Assembly (NCBI GenBank): GCA_956465555.1 | Contig: OY101115.1 | Location: 3,658,001-3,722,000, forward strand | From: Nitzschia sp. pyKryTriq1 | Taxonomy: Eukaryota; Bacillariophyta; Bacillariophyceae; Bacillariales; Bacillariaceae | Direction of reading: 5' to 3' | DNA: 64,000 nt | Shown: positions 52,773 to 63,526 of the stretch, piece after piece | Layout: each line of letters begins with the position of its first letter | Numbering within the stretch: position 1 is the first letter of the stretch | The notes under the pieces: generated by a model | Told to the model about the DNA's origin: nothing | Database searches by the model: none | Seen by the model: only the letters and a program-made list of their open reading frames with translations | Program-made: the position numbers and the translations under genes

Positions 52773-53526
52773 TACCGTATTTCATACTTGTGGCGTGGAG
52801 GGAGAGACGATGAGCGAGGCAAGAGCGAGGTACCGGTAGGGGGGCGCGAGGCGCGAGGCGCGCGCGCGCAAGCTCGATTGACTGACTGACGACTCCTCGG
52901 ACCACGCTCGGACGACCACGACGACCTCGAGAAGACCCCTGACCCCTGAGCGGCCTGCGGTCTAGACTAAAATAGCATGGATATTTCCCGCCCAATCATA
53001 GTATTCTCACCCGATGTTCGTACTATGGTTGCGGTACGAAGTATCTCTGGAGAGAGTACCATCAGGTACCGGTACAGTAGACCTTTCGCTCTCCCGGGTA
53101 GCTACCGGTAAAGTAACTCTCTCTCCCGGTACGTCTACTCGTAGTAGGCGCACCCTGTCTATTCTCTAGTAGAGTACTACTACTAGTAGAGAGTAGAGAG
53201 GGAGAGAGCGCTACTCGAGGACCTCTTACCGGTGGTACCCGTACTTCCGCTCCGCTATGCTATAAGATCTACTTCGTATGTAGGCCCCTGTCATATTTGG
53301 CATTTACTACTAGCTAATTGACCTGATTATTAGTATCATACTCCAGCAGCATAATGGATTTCATCATATGGCTCTGCTGGCAGCGATGCGCGGAGCTTCA
53401 CACCCGTCCTCGTGACATGTGTCAAATTCGTGCGTCTTGCCGTTTCTAGAGACCTCAAAAGACTACATACTCCTCTCTTTAGAGAAGGTTAAATGCCCAG
53501 ATAACAGCACAGCGATCCAAGAAAGA
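52773..53526. other. Intergenic, repeats right of the transposon
   Basis: About 750 bp. GCGCGAGGCGCGCGCGCGC near 52845-52870, GTAC-family motifs at about 53060-53135 (ATCAGGTACCGGTACAGTAG, GTAGCTACCGGTAAAG), and CTAGTAGAGTACTACTACTAG with GAGAGTAGAGAGGGAGAG at about 53164-53205. No gene recognised. Confidence 0.5.
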
Positions 53527-54201
53527 TCAGGAACCCAGTACGTTGACAGGAGAACAAAGATATTCAGCCCAATCTGGCTGCGACATTAGGTTGCCACCAT
53601 CGCATATTATCGGCCGACTCAAAGCAAAGAAGAATTCAACCCAAAAAATTGGTACAAATAGCAAAAGTAGGGCAACTAGAACCCACGTCTTTTCAATAGA
53701 CAATCCGCTATCCTTCTTCTGTTTGGCGCGATCACTGACTTTTCGATTGTAGAACACGTAGTTGTCGGGCCGGGATATTTCCTTCCACGCTTCACCATCA
53801 AAGACACGGGTATTGTTTGTGACATTAATCGCAGTGTTTGTTATATTCCTGGCTGTCAGATTATCCCACAAAACAAAGTCATTTTGAGAACGCCGACCCT
53901 GTAGAAAAGATCCGGTGAAGGCCAACGCCAGTGCAATGGCAGCACCGATGACGATATCTTCACCAGTCAAGACATCCACAGGACTCTGACTCTGACCTTC
54001 ATACGCTATCATCGAAAGATCCAGTCGAGTGGTAGTGCCATCGCGGAAGAATCTTCCTTGCGTCACCGAAAATCCTTGATTTGGCAATAATGGGCCAACA
54101 GGCAGAAACCCCAGCATAGTAGCACTGCAGGTGTCTTTTTCTTTGAAACAACTGTTCTGTCCTTTTGCTCGTTTGGAATGCTTCTTTGCTCTCGTCAACA
54201 A
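53527..54201 (-). CDS. Unknown membrane protein with two transmembrane segments
   Basis: Single exon, 224 aa; a later Met (MLGFLPVGPLLP, residue 29) is an alternative start. I do not recognise the family. Two hydrophobic segments are clear: DIVIGAAIALALAFTGSFLQG (about 80-100) and WVLVALLLLFVPIFWVEFFFAL (about 173-194). Between them lie four N-x-T/S sites (NLTARNITNTAINVTNNT), suggesting a lumenal or outer loop that could be glycosylated. The tail after the second helix carries two cysteines (IICDGGN, YLCSPVN). Length, helices and sequon cluster make it a credible gene. Upstream is the divergent-looking but unsupported 54.2-54.7 kb gap. Confidence 0.6.
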   Translation of the reverse strand: MLTRAKKHSKRAKGQNSCFKEKDTCSATMLGFLPVGPLLPNQGFSVTQGRFFRDGTTTRLDLSMIAYEGQSQSPVDVLTGEDIVIGAAIALALAFTGSFLQGRRSQNDFVLWDNLTARNITNTAINVTNNTRVFDGEAWKEISRPDNYVFYNRKVSDRAKQKKDSGLSIEKTWVLVALLLLFVPIFWVEFFFALSRPIICDGGNLMSQPDWAEYLCSPVNVLGS

Positions 54202-54709
54202 TCAATCGAAGGGTTCTGATTAAGCTGGTATGTACTGTTTCTTCGAAAGCAAACAACAATGATATTCTCGCAGAGTCTATCGCATATCGCATCATTCATT
54301 TTGCGTCGATCGCGATTCGCGATGCCCCCATAATCCATCATCGCTGCCTCCGCACTCCGCATTGCAATCGATTGAGTCGAAGAGGTCCCTCAAAAAACAC
54401 AATCATCAATCAATCATGATCCGCAGAGCCTACTGTAGAGAAGAGAGAGCGAAGATCCCTCCAATATGCCACAGCTTTAAAAAAAACTCATCACCGATTG
54501 CCCACACCAGGCAGTACACTACCCCGGGCACTATGATACCATTGCAGTACAGTACTCGTACTTCTATTAGTGGGGCAGAAAGCGGAGCAGTTCTTCGCAA
54601 ACATGCAAATCGCACGAACGACATGCTTCTAGCTAAAAAGTAGGAGTAAGCGTAATAGTCAAGAGTCTACAAGAAAACTCAGTATTTACTCGTACAGTAT
54701 TGATATTGA
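54202..54709. other. Intergenic, unknown membrane protein to GPR180-like
   Basis: About 510 bp upstream of the two-pass protein and downstream of the GPR180-like gene. Contains GCAGTACAGTACTCGTACTT near 54544. Short frames here have no protein features. Confidence 0.5.
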
Positions 54710-56125
54710 TCAATCCAGACGAACTTTGGACTTCCCGAATGTCCATGTTCGTGGGTGCGAGTTGGCGGACATGCTGAGACTGTCCGTCAGATTGTCCTTG
54801 GTAGAAGCCATATGGCTTAGCTTGTGGTACGATGACGAATGCGATGTTACCAAGATAGACAACAGAACAATTGCAGATGTCTGGAGAATGGCACTCCAAA
54901 GCCCGACGGAGCGATGCCTCAGGTGATAAGGCACGACCGTGTTGACAATCAAGGTCATGATGGGCAACGACTGAAACCAAAGGGTTCCGACGATCCCAAG
55001 TTGCAAATAAAATCCCCGCAAAGATGCTGGACACCGCAGTCTGGTCTGGAAGCAACAAATAAGGAGACCCAGGCCAAGCAGAATTCGAAACAGCATAAGA
55101 ATCTTTCCAGGCGCATGCTCCAAATCGTGATAGGAATCAAAATCATCATTGTAGATCCGCCCCCATTGTGCCAAAATAATATGAACAAGAAAAATTCCCA
55201 CAGAGAGGACTGCCGTTGGAGTGAAGCCGTTCAATGCAGCAAATGGGGATTGGAGGCCACCTAGCATCCGTTGGAGAGCGCTCGCGTTTTGTTGGACAGA
55301 TAGTACGTCCGATGGCAAAGTCCAACCAGCGCCGACCGATAGCAACAACAAGGCCACCAAAGAATCACAGAGCGCTTCCAGATGCGCAGAGACGGCGTCC
55401 AAGAAATAACTGCCGATGCCATCATGGGCGTACAGCGACAAGTGAACAATTTCGAACATGCTCGAAAAAGAATCACAAGCAGCCGCTGCCATGACCCAGA
55501 ACACAGCAGCATGAACAGTCGACTGCTCGTACAATTGAATCATAACAGTGAGTCCAAGCAATATACCAAGAATTCCACTGAGCAAAAGAGTGATAGTGTG
55601 CATCATCTTGAGATGAGTTTCGTCGGCGCTCACATGAGAGCCGTCATTCCAGGTGTGCAACTCGTAGTGTACCATCGGAATAGCATCATCGTGCATATAA
55701 AACTCCAAAGAACAGTCCGTGATGACAAAGTAGAAATAGCGGGAGCGGGCGTCTTTCGAGTTGTCCAAAGGCATGGCTATCTGTGCCTCGTACTTCGTGT
55801 GCTTGCGTTCCTGGTTCACTTTCTCGCTAATGATTGCTTGCGGAACTTTCTCGGTACAGCTCGGCGCCTTTTGAAATGCAGGCCACTTGTCATCGCTGAT
55901 CAACCTGATAAAAAGGTCCTTGTTCATCTGATAAGGTTCAGGAGAAGTTAGCTTTATTGTCGCATGACCGAGCTTATGGGGCGAAATGGCGAAACTGCCA
56001 AGCACATATTCGGTATTCAAGCCCGACAACTTGAAATCACCAGATATCACCTTTGCAGCACATGGCCCAATACAGGAGAAAAGAGCTGCAAGCAAGGAGC
56101 AGCGAACGAGGGAGAGACCACCCAT
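54710..56125 (-). CDS. GPR180/TMEM145-type seven-helix membrane protein
   Basis: Single exon, 471 aa. A signal peptide (MGGLSLVRCSLLAALFSCIGPCAA) leads into an extracytosolic beta-rich domain of about 160 residues that ends SRYFYFVITDCSLEFY, the pattern of GPR180/TMEM145 (intimal-thickness-related receptor) proteins. Seven hydrophobic segments follow from about residue 180: TITLLLSGILGILLGLTVMI, AVFWVMAAAACDSFSSMFEI, LCDSLVALLLLSVGAGW, AVLSVGIFLVHIILAQW, ILMLFRILLGLGLLICCF, LGIVGTLWFQSLPIMTLIV and GLWSAILQTSAIVLLSILV. The GWTLPS motif after helix 3 is a family mark. The molecular function of the family is poorly known; a role in secretory-pathway trafficking or signalling is possible. Confidence 0.82.
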   Translation of the reverse strand: MGGLSLVRCSLLAALFSCIGPCAAKVISGDFKLSGLNTEYVLGSFAISPHKLGHATIKLTSPEPYQMNKDLFIRLISDDKWPAFQKAPSCTEKVPQAIISEKVNQERKHTKYEAQIAMPLDNSKDARSRYFYFVITDCSLEFYMHDDAIPMVHYELHTWNDGSHVSADETHLKMMHTITLLLSGILGILLGLTVMIQLYEQSTVHAAVFWVMAAAACDSFSSMFEIVHLSLYAHDGIGSYFLDAVSAHLEALCDSLVALLLLSVGAGWTLPSDVLSVQQNASALQRMLGGLQSPFAALNGFTPTAVLSVGIFLVHIILAQWGRIYNDDFDSYHDLEHAPGKILMLFRILLGLGLLICCFQTRLRCPASLRGFYLQLGIVGTLWFQSLPIMTLIVNTVVPYHLRHRSVGLWSAILQTSAIVLLSILVTSHSSSYHKLSHMASTKDNLTDSLSMSANSHPRTWTFGKSKVRLD

Positions 56126-56883
56126 TGCTGGATCGATTGTTTTCGCAGATAGATGCTCGGACGATATGGCAATAACAAGAATGACTCTTTCAGCTGCTGT
56201 TATCTGCTATCCTATCTGCCATCTGCAATGGTCTACTACAGAGTACAAATATACCGGTGTGTACTATCTTCGATCTTCCCTCTTCCCTTCCGATCGAGGG
56301 AGGGGGCCCGTTGAACCTGCTTGAATACACCTTCTTGAACACCGCCAAAAGCATTCGTAGCAGATCGCGCACATGCGCAAGAAGTCGGTCCGGTATCGGC
56401 AGTGAGATCGGTTACCACCGAACCAGCGAACATCGAAGTGCATTCTGCATTCTATCCGCCACTAGCTAGGTATTGATCCATCCGTATGCTACGTAGCGTG
56501 CATTTGTGCATCTACATGTTGTACATTGTACGGATCGTTGGAGTCGACTACAAAAGCGGAGGAGTTGATGGTGGAAGAGGAAGAAGAAATAGCCAGGAGA
56601 TTCTCTGCTCTCTGCTACTCCGGCTTCCGTTTGCTTGTTCACGGATCGAAATAGGAGTTGTTTCCATAGAGGAGTTGGCGCTCTCTAGAGACTATAACAA
56701 AACAGTCTCACAGCTCATAGAGGCCCTCAGAGAAAACGAAAGAATGAGAAAAACTCATGATGAGTCCCAGTTGTGCGAGCGATACGTGGGACGTGGAAAC
56801 TCCGTCGAGCAGTGGAGGATTCTTTTGAAATTATATCGAACCCACACTTTCTTCTAGACATCACAAAAACGAGCAGCCTAAAA
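56126..56883. other. Intergenic, GPR180-like to coiled-coil protein
   Basis: About 760 bp. An open frame at 56486-56857 includes a helical stretch (SRDYNKTVSQLIEALRENER) but starts in unconvincing sequence and I could not join it in phase to the next gene. TATACCGGTGTGTAC near 56250 is the only GTAC-type motif. Confidence 0.4.
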
Positions 56884-57405
56884 ATGGAAACGGATTGTGT
56901 GGTGGCGATTCGGGAGCTAGAACAACGACTTGCCAAAGTTGGTGCTAAGATTGAGACTACCATGCACGAAGAGAGGATCCTACTCCTACACGTCGAACGC
57001 GTAGCTGCTCATTGCAAGCGGACGTCGGTGTGGGCGGACAAAAGCCCCCCAAAACTCGGTGACCAAGAAGAGAAACGAAGTCTTCATGGCTCATCGCCCG
57101 AAGAACTCCCATCATCGCGTGGCTCGTCGCCCACGGACACCACGACTTCAGAGAAAAGCGTCCAGCCTGCTGCTTCGATAGTAACAACGTCTACACCACG
57201 CTCATCTCTTAGCATCCTCGAAGCTCGTGAACTCTTCCCAAGCACACCTTCACCAGAAGACCCTGAAACTTTGCCATCCTCGGGCTCGTCCTGCCCGTCC
57301 CCAAGGGCCCATTTTGTCCGAAAAATTACACACGCCCGAGAACAACAGGTCCGTGCAATAATGTCCGACATGAAGAAACGAATGAAGCTTTGCAGCTCTT
57401 CGTAG
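56884..57405 (+). CDS. Hypothetical small coiled-coil, Ser/Pro-rich protein
   Basis: 173 aa from the Met at 56884 (METDCVVAIRELEQRL); an upstream in-frame Met at 56773 would add 37 residues. The first 45 residues form a likely coiled coil with heptad Leu/Ile/Val. The middle is Ser/Pro/Thr/Glu-rich and disordered. The last 35 (HFVRKITHAREQQVRAIMSD and a short basic end) are helical and basic. No family recognised. Its codon pattern is protein-like and the stop sits 52 bp from the convergent PPWD1 gene, but a gene model with an extra upstream exon cannot be excluded. Confidence 0.45.
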   Translation: METDCVVAIRELEQRLAKVGAKIETTMHEERILLLHVERVAAHCKRTSVWADKSPPKLGDQEEKRSLHGSSPEELPSSRGSSPTDTTTSEKSVQPAASIVTTSTPRSSLSILEARELFPSTPSPEDPETLPSSGSSCPSPRAHFVRKITHAREQQVRAIMSDMKKRMKLCSSS

Positions 57406-57457
57406 AACCATGAAACGAAATCTGAAGGCGACACGAACACATTTGTAGCATTTCCTT

Positions 57458-59521
57458 CTACTCCACATCAATGCTTACTATCCTGATTTCTTCGACTGGT
57501 TTGTCCATTTTGTCAGTCTTCACATTCTCGATCATCGTACATATATCCATTCCTTTTATTACTCTTCCAAACACGGTGTGTTTGTTATCAAGCCAAGGAG
57601 TAGGAACAGTAGTAATAAAGACTAACCATACAAAAATGTTAGCGATATACACATGTTTTGACGGATTGTCCACTGCTTCATGGCACTGTACTTACATTGA
57701 GATCCGTTCGTATCGGGCCCGGCGTTTGCCATGCTAACCGTAAACGGTCGATCATGCCTCAGCCTGGAGTAAAACGAGAAACCATCATGAGATCAGCGTA
57801 GCCAAAATATCAATATTCAAATTCCAAGCGTACACTTACTCTCGCGCGAATTCGTCTTCAAACTCTCCTCCCCAAATACTTTCTCCACCAGTTCCATCAC
57901 CCAGGGGGTCGCCCGTCTGGATCATAAATCCTTGAATTACGCGGTGGAAGATGACATTGTCATAGTACCCTGCTCGAGCATGCCCACAGAAATTCTCAAG
58001 TGTCTTGGTAACTTCTGGAAACAGCTTGATATGGATGTCACCCATCGTCGTCCGTAGGATAGCTTTTGAAAAGGAAGTCGCTTGTGCACCTCCGCTGGCG
58101 GAATGACCACCCGATGCTAGAAGCTGATCCTGAGCTGTCGGGGCCTCGTTCCATACGTCTCGCGAGACGTCTTCGACGTGTTCGTTGTCCTTCAACGGAT
58201 CAATGTGCGAGAACACATAAAAGCGACGCTGATTGTAAGCTAAAACGACAACAAGAGCATCGTTGGCCACTTTTTTATCCGCCATCGCGATCGAAGTGCT
58301 AGCACCGCGAGCGAGTTGCATTTGCTGGTTCATCTTGGCATCACCAAGCGCAAGACAAAAGGATAGGAACCGCAATTGGCTTGCATCAGCTTTTCCGATG
58401 ATCTTCACCACCTTATTCTTCTTCCATTCGATAACCTTGATTCCGACCATTGTCGAAACAAGTAGATACTGTTCTGATGGATCCATTTGCACCAGATGGG
58501 AGGTTGGCAAATTGGGCTGCTGCTCCAGTTCTCGTTCTGTCGCAGCTCGCTTACCGAATTCAATCGAATCCATCCCATATGTGGCACCACTCTTTGCAGC
58601 ATAAACCTCCAGACGCTCATCATAGCGAACCTGAATCTTTCCCGTCGAAAGCTGGTAAACATGGACCTTGTGATCCGCCGCGTAGACAACGAAATAATTG
58701 TTGGACATGGCCATGCAGCGTGCATAAGTCTTCTTTTTCGCAAGCTTGTAAAGATCAGTGGATATCTTCGATTCATATTCTAATTGGTTGTTTGCCTTGG
58801 AACAAGTAGCACCCACTGCTTGACCCTCTTGTGCTCCCGAAGTGCAATCCCAAATTTCGAGGACGCCCTGTTCATCGGCACTTACGCAACATTTGTGCTG
58901 TTGGTTGTACCCAAGACACGTGACAGGCTTGGAATGAAAGGAAAGCGTTTGAATTTGTTTTAATGTAGTAGTCGAGAATATGAAAATGCTTCCATCTGAG
59001 TTGCTGCAAATGGCCAAAAGAGAATCCCTGGAACGATCCTGAAGGAAACAAGCGGCCCGTCCGAAGGACAGGTCTGTTTTCACCATAGCAGTGGCATCAA
59101 ATGTCGATACGTCGTACAGTTTAATGAGCCCATCACTTCCGATGGAGGACACGGTGTCCTCGGTAGGGTCCAAACATAAGGATAGCACGGGCCCAATGTG
59201 TGCCGTGAAGGATTTTACAAATTCCAAACAGGTGGAAGGCGAATCCTTGGAAGTGTTGGTAGCCGCTTGCTCCTCAGGCGGCTCCGTGGAAATTCGCTTC
59301 CAAAACTTGACAACCCCATCCTCACAAGCGGTGATTATATATCCATGTCGGCCCGATGCAATCACATGGCTCACTGTGGCTTTGTGCATGAAGGAGACAT
59401 GATAATGAGCACTTGTTGGGATCTCCGCTAACAATCGGTCGATTCGATGCCGTTTCTTCGGCTGTTCCTCGTTCAATGGGCTTTCTTCCTCTCGCTTGTT
59501 CTTCTTACTATCCGATACCAT
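57458..59521 (-). CDS. PPWD1: Spliceosomal WD40-cyclophilin PPWD1
   Basis: Three exons, 57840-59521, 57696-57763 and 57458-57621, giving 637 aa (human 646). Peptidyl-prolyl cis-trans isomerase of late spliceosomes. After a basic start comes the WD40 part: [62 protein letters not shown] and [15 protein letters not shown]. The cyclophilin domain begins [29 protein letters not shown], with catalytic-site [15 protein letters not shown], then [17 protein letters not shown]; the two introns fall in the cyclophilin domain and joining restores [41 protein letters not shown]. The catalytic Arg (FHR), Phe/Gln of FMIQTGDP and the Trp of [11 protein letters not shown] are all present, so it should be active. 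Confidence 0.95.
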
Positions 59522-60716
59522 GGTGTTTCAATTTCTTAACTAGACTCTACAGGTACGGATGGCAATTTGGATTCTTCGTCAGCTCTCTTTTTGTGATCTA
59601 CGTACAGTATGATCATCGTCTCAACAATCCAGCACAATCAATCAAAATCAATCAATCAATCAATCAAAAATCAAACCTCGAATACTACAGTACTGTATAC
59701 GTAATAGCTGACTCGACAGCCGGCCAGACGGAGGCAGAAGGAGCTTCGGATGGAAGCGTCTTTTGCATATCCAATGGATAAGCGAACATTCAGGATTGTT
59801 CATATCCGAATACTTTTTATGATATATCCAATGGTTAGTGTCTGTCGTGTCTGCGGCGTCTGTTTGTTCTTCTCCTCACTTTTCGTCCCTTTTCCGTCTG
59901 TCATCCCTTTCTTCGGTAAAATGTGACCGATCCGATCACTTCTACAAAATGCGATCGGGATCGATCGATCCGAACAAAATTCATGCCAAAACAGAAAATA
60001 TTCGATCAGCTTCACAAAATCCATTGTAATGACGCCATCAAATGAATCTGATTGGTAGATGTGCGGAAGAAATGGCGCGGGCTGCAGAGATGAGTGAGGA
60101 CGGCGAGCAATCGAAGAGTGATCGCAGGATCATTCGAGATCGATCTGCAAACGAGCCGAGAGCTCACAATTCTGCAAATCGTCGCAATTCGAGCATCGAG
60201 ATCAGTGGAATAGATAGTAGAGTAAAAGCTTTTACTTTACTACAGTAGCAAACAAGTACAGAAACGTATCAGTTCATACGTAAGTAAGTGTATACAAAAA
60301 ATCGTTGGCGGGTTGGAACTCGTTCATTTGTTAGGAGCGTCCCGCCAATGATGAAAAGTCCCGACGACCGGTTCACGCCAACGCCGGGGCGCAGCAATGA
60401 CCAAGGCATGTTGATTCACTGTTTCGTTTTAAAGGAATCAATCTCTCCATCTCCGTCGCCTCTTTGTCGTAGAAGTAGTTCAGAACAGAATAGCAACTAC
60501 TAGCTACGAGTGGTGGTCAAGGAGACATGGTGATATATCTTTTCGTCTCCGTGACCATGTGAGTATTCGTACTAGTAGTACTATGCTCCCAGAATAAAAC
60601 TAGCAGTAACCATCGTTGTTAATTCTCGTACCATACGTACTACTATTTGTAGCTTATCATTACTATCTGGTGGTGCAGTAGACCATTCCCAACTTAGAGA
60701 CGGGCCGATACCCCTT
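59522..60716. other. Intergenic, PPWD1 to unknown nuclear protein
   Basis: About 1.2 kb. An AATC tetranucleotide run (AATCAATCAATCAATCAATC) lies at about 59638-59668 and TACTACAGTACTGTATACG near 59682. Several short open frames (59800-60250) lack protein features. Confidence 0.5.
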
Positions 60717-61820
60717 CTATTCTATTTTTATGATTTTTTCCTCGTCTTTCCCGATCTCGAAGAGCGTTTCTTCGATGGTACTAGTTGGAGAATAACTGAC
60801 TCTTCGTCGCTTATGCAAATCAGAAGCACGACAGCCAGTGGAACCAGAAGAATCATGGCTTTCACTAACTTCTTCGACCTTTCTTTTTCTTGGATGCTCA
60901 CCAAGCTCGGGAACTCCGGTCCTCAAGTGATCTTGTAAGATCTCGCTGCACAGAGCTTTTGCTTGGACGATTAGCATAGATTCCGTGCACGATGGATCTA
61001 GTGGCGATTCCAATGGCCTTCCGTTTGAACGCTTGCGAAGTTTATACCACTGCTGCGCCACCCCCACTTCACTGCGGTTCACAAAGGCGTATCGAAGGAT
61101 ATTTTGCCATGCTTCTTGAAATTTGATACTCGATTGAATCAAGCATGCAATAACTTCCTCTTCCTTTTCGATCCATTTCGGTGGCTTCGGGCGATCACGG
61201 AAGAAATCGCCAGTTGCATTTTGATTCCATACGTTTGCACCACCCATGAACTTCCGGAACTTTTTCTGGAATTCTTGAGCTTGAATCTTTAGACCGTCTG
61301 AGAGCCAGTCATCCTTCATTGAAGCAGTGAACGTCTGGAATGTAGTGGCGAGTGCTGGCCGGGTCCGAAGCATGCCAACCACATCGATTTTGGGGTATTT
61401 GCCGATTCGGCTGGGACAAATTTCTTCTAGATGGCTATGAAGAACCGTGAAGCGAAAACTGGCATTGGATCCTTCGAACCATCCAATTTGTCCATCCTGT
61501 AGTGCGTATCGTAACAGTTGAAAATGGTGAGTCTCTGGGTCTGCCAACGTGAAGACATCGCCTTGAAAATGTAGCCGCCAATGAAGTGTGCGATAGGACT
61601 CTTCGAGTTTCTGGTGTTTTTTCAAAATACCAAATACTGACTTCACGAGCGTGAGTATACCATCTACCGACCAAACCAAATCAATGTAGAAGTCGTTTTT
61701 AGCTCGACCTTTGCTGCTACAGAGACTCTGAACCAGAAAGCGACAAACTGGGTGTCTTTCAAGATCAGCTCTTGGCTGGTAATGTTGTGGCTGGTAATGT
61801 TGTTCAAAGTACATTCTCAA
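60717..61820 (-). CDS. Unknown protein with C-terminal nuclear-localisation-like basic clusters
   Basis: 367 aa in one exon as called. I do not recognise a family. The N-terminal two thirds alternate hydrophobic and polar residues as in a folded alpha/beta protein (FYIDLVWSVDGILTLVKSVF, LHWRLHFQGDVFTLAD, WLSDGLKIQAQEFQKKFRKF). The last 70 residues are Ser/Glu-rich with two basic clusters (HPRKRKVEE, HKRRRVSYSP) that could act as nuclear signals. The start QHYQPQHYQPRADLE is repeated and weak. A minus-strand frame at 61877-62059 (MGAYISWINSVSLE onward) also looks protein-like, so a further 5' exon is possible. Confidence 0.5.
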   Translation of the reverse strand: MRMYFEQHYQPQHYQPRADLERHPVCRFLVQSLCSSKGRAKNDFYIDLVWSVDGILTLVKSVFGILKKHQKLEESYRTLHWRLHFQGDVFTLADPETHHFQLLRYALQDGQIGWFEGSNASFRFTVLHSHLEEICPSRIGKYPKIDVVGMLRTRPALATTFQTFTASMKDDWLSDGLKIQAQEFQKKFRKFMGGANVWNQNATGDFFRDRPKPPKWIEKEEEVIACLIQSSIKFQEAWQNILRYAFVNRSEVGVAQQWYKLRKRSNGRPLESPLDPSCTESMLIVQAKALCSEILQDHLRTGVPELGEHPRKRKVEEVSESHDSSGSTGCRASDLHKRRRVSYSPTSTIEETLFEIGKDEEKIIKIE

Positions 61821-62930
61821 TAATATAATGTACTTTTCCCTCCTCCTTTACTTGTTATCGTTTAACTTCGATCGTATCATGCAGTGCCGATAATGATATG
61901 TTGACGAAGAGCACTGCTTTCCACAAAAAGGATGAAATGATTTTCAGCTAGCCTGAGATAAAGGTTGGCATCGAGGTTTTTGAGCCAACAACGATCATGC
62001 ACCATGCATCGACAACTCTCTAAACTGACACTGTTGATCCATGAAATATATGCCCCCATGAGGGCGTTGGCGAAGACTGTTGTCGCTACAATTTAATTTT
62101 CCTAAATAATGTACGAGACGTGCCCGGATCTGGCACATTATTATTTGTCAGGCACGTCCGAGCGAGGCACCGCATGAAACGGGCCTTTCAAATTGTTGGG
62201 CCATTTTCATTTTATGCCCAGTCCGACGGAGGGCTATAAACCATTGGCGATGCAGAAAAGCGACGTACGGCCATCCGGGCAAAGGAGCCCACTGCGCAAT
62301 TGTTTCAATTGCATCGTTCAATTCAAATATCTAACAGTCATAGTTAGGTAATAAGGGGGTCATCTCAACAATCGAGTAAAGTTATACAAGAGTTACGCGC
62401 GGCACTGTTACAATAGTGTGCAGTACAATAAATTATGACACAAAGCAATCCTCATGCGTCATGCGCAAGGTGCGTTGTTCCTTACACCTGGCGATTCAAT
62501 TAGCGAGTGTGATGCGCGTTCGTGCAATCGGCGAGCGTCTGGCGGGGCTGGCTGACTGGTTGACGACTCACTCGAAACACTCCCCTCATCATGAAGCTAT
62601 TTCATATTTGAAAATCTCAAAAGCATCGTCTCGATACTCTTTCATTGGTGTTGGGCGACCATTCCGTCGTCACCGAAATAGCCCTTCCTGGCTTCTTTCG
62701 CAAGCTCGTCGCTACAAGATTCTTTCTTTTTTTCTTTTTTGCCGATTGCGGCAATGACTGGTGGTCTTGACCACACAGATTCAACAAAGCTTGATCATTT
62801 CGACTCTGGTAGAGATGTTCAAATGGAGAATCTAAATACCTTCGCAGTGACGCTCTTGGGAATCGCCTGTCACGGCGCCTTCGTCCCTCTCTGCTCAGCA
62901 AGCTATTGAAGCTTGCTGAGCTTTCACTAG
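61821..62930. other. Intergenic, left of the tandem duplication
   Basis: About 1.1 kb. A protein-like minus-strand frame at 61877-62059 could be an exon of the neighbouring unknown gene. A perfect 11-bp inverted repeat with a 5-bp loop (CTCAGCAAGCT / AGCTTGCTGAG) is at 62894-62920, immediately before the tandem repeat. Otherwise nothing recognised. Confidence 0.4.
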
Positions 62931-63526
62931 AAGTAGAAAGATATGCTAGAGCAGCAGCAGGTATTAGCATGATTGTGTAGTAGAGATAGTAGAGAAAAGA
63001 AGAAAAATGAAAATCTTGAGCAATGATGATAAGGAAAGTGATGACGAGTGATACTCTTCTGCATTTTAGATATCTCAGACCTCTCAAGTTTTTTGGGGGA
63101 TGAGAACTCAAGTTCGCCTCTGATGGAGAGGAAGATTCCCTACTACTGACAGACTGACGGACTGGACCCAGATCTGGTGCCCACGTACCCAGACTCGGAT
63201 CTGGGTACGACAATTTCGGGAATGACCCAAGTAGAAAGATATGCTAGAGCAGCAGCAGGTATTAGCATGATTGTGTAGTAGAGATAGTAGAGAAAAGAAG
63301 AAAAATGAAAATCTTGAGCAATGATGATAAGGAAAGTGATGACGAGTGATACTCTTCTACATTTTAGATATCTCAGACCTCTCAAGTTTTTTGGGGGATG
63401 AGAACTCAAGTTCGCCTCTGATGGAGAGGAAGATTCCCTACTACTGACAGACTGACGGACTGGACCCAGATCTGGTGCCCACGTACCCAGACTCGGATCT
63501 GGGTACGACAATTTCGGGAATGACCC
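62931..63526. repeat. Tandem duplication, two copies of 298 bp
   Basis: Copy 1 is 62931-63228 and copy 2 is 63229-63526, both starting AAGTAGAAAGATATGC. By eye they differ at one base (CTTCT[GA]CATTT). Each copy ends with ACCCAGATC...GATCTGGGT, a 9-bp inverted repeat. The unit length is not a multiple of three, so the long minus-strand frames that cross it are unlikely to be protein. The near identity suggests a recent event or, less likely, an assembly artefact. Confidence 0.92.

Noticed and set aside
56486-56857. Open frame before the coiled-coil protein
   Set aside because: A helical stretch is present, but I found no splice joining that keeps the frame open into the next gene.
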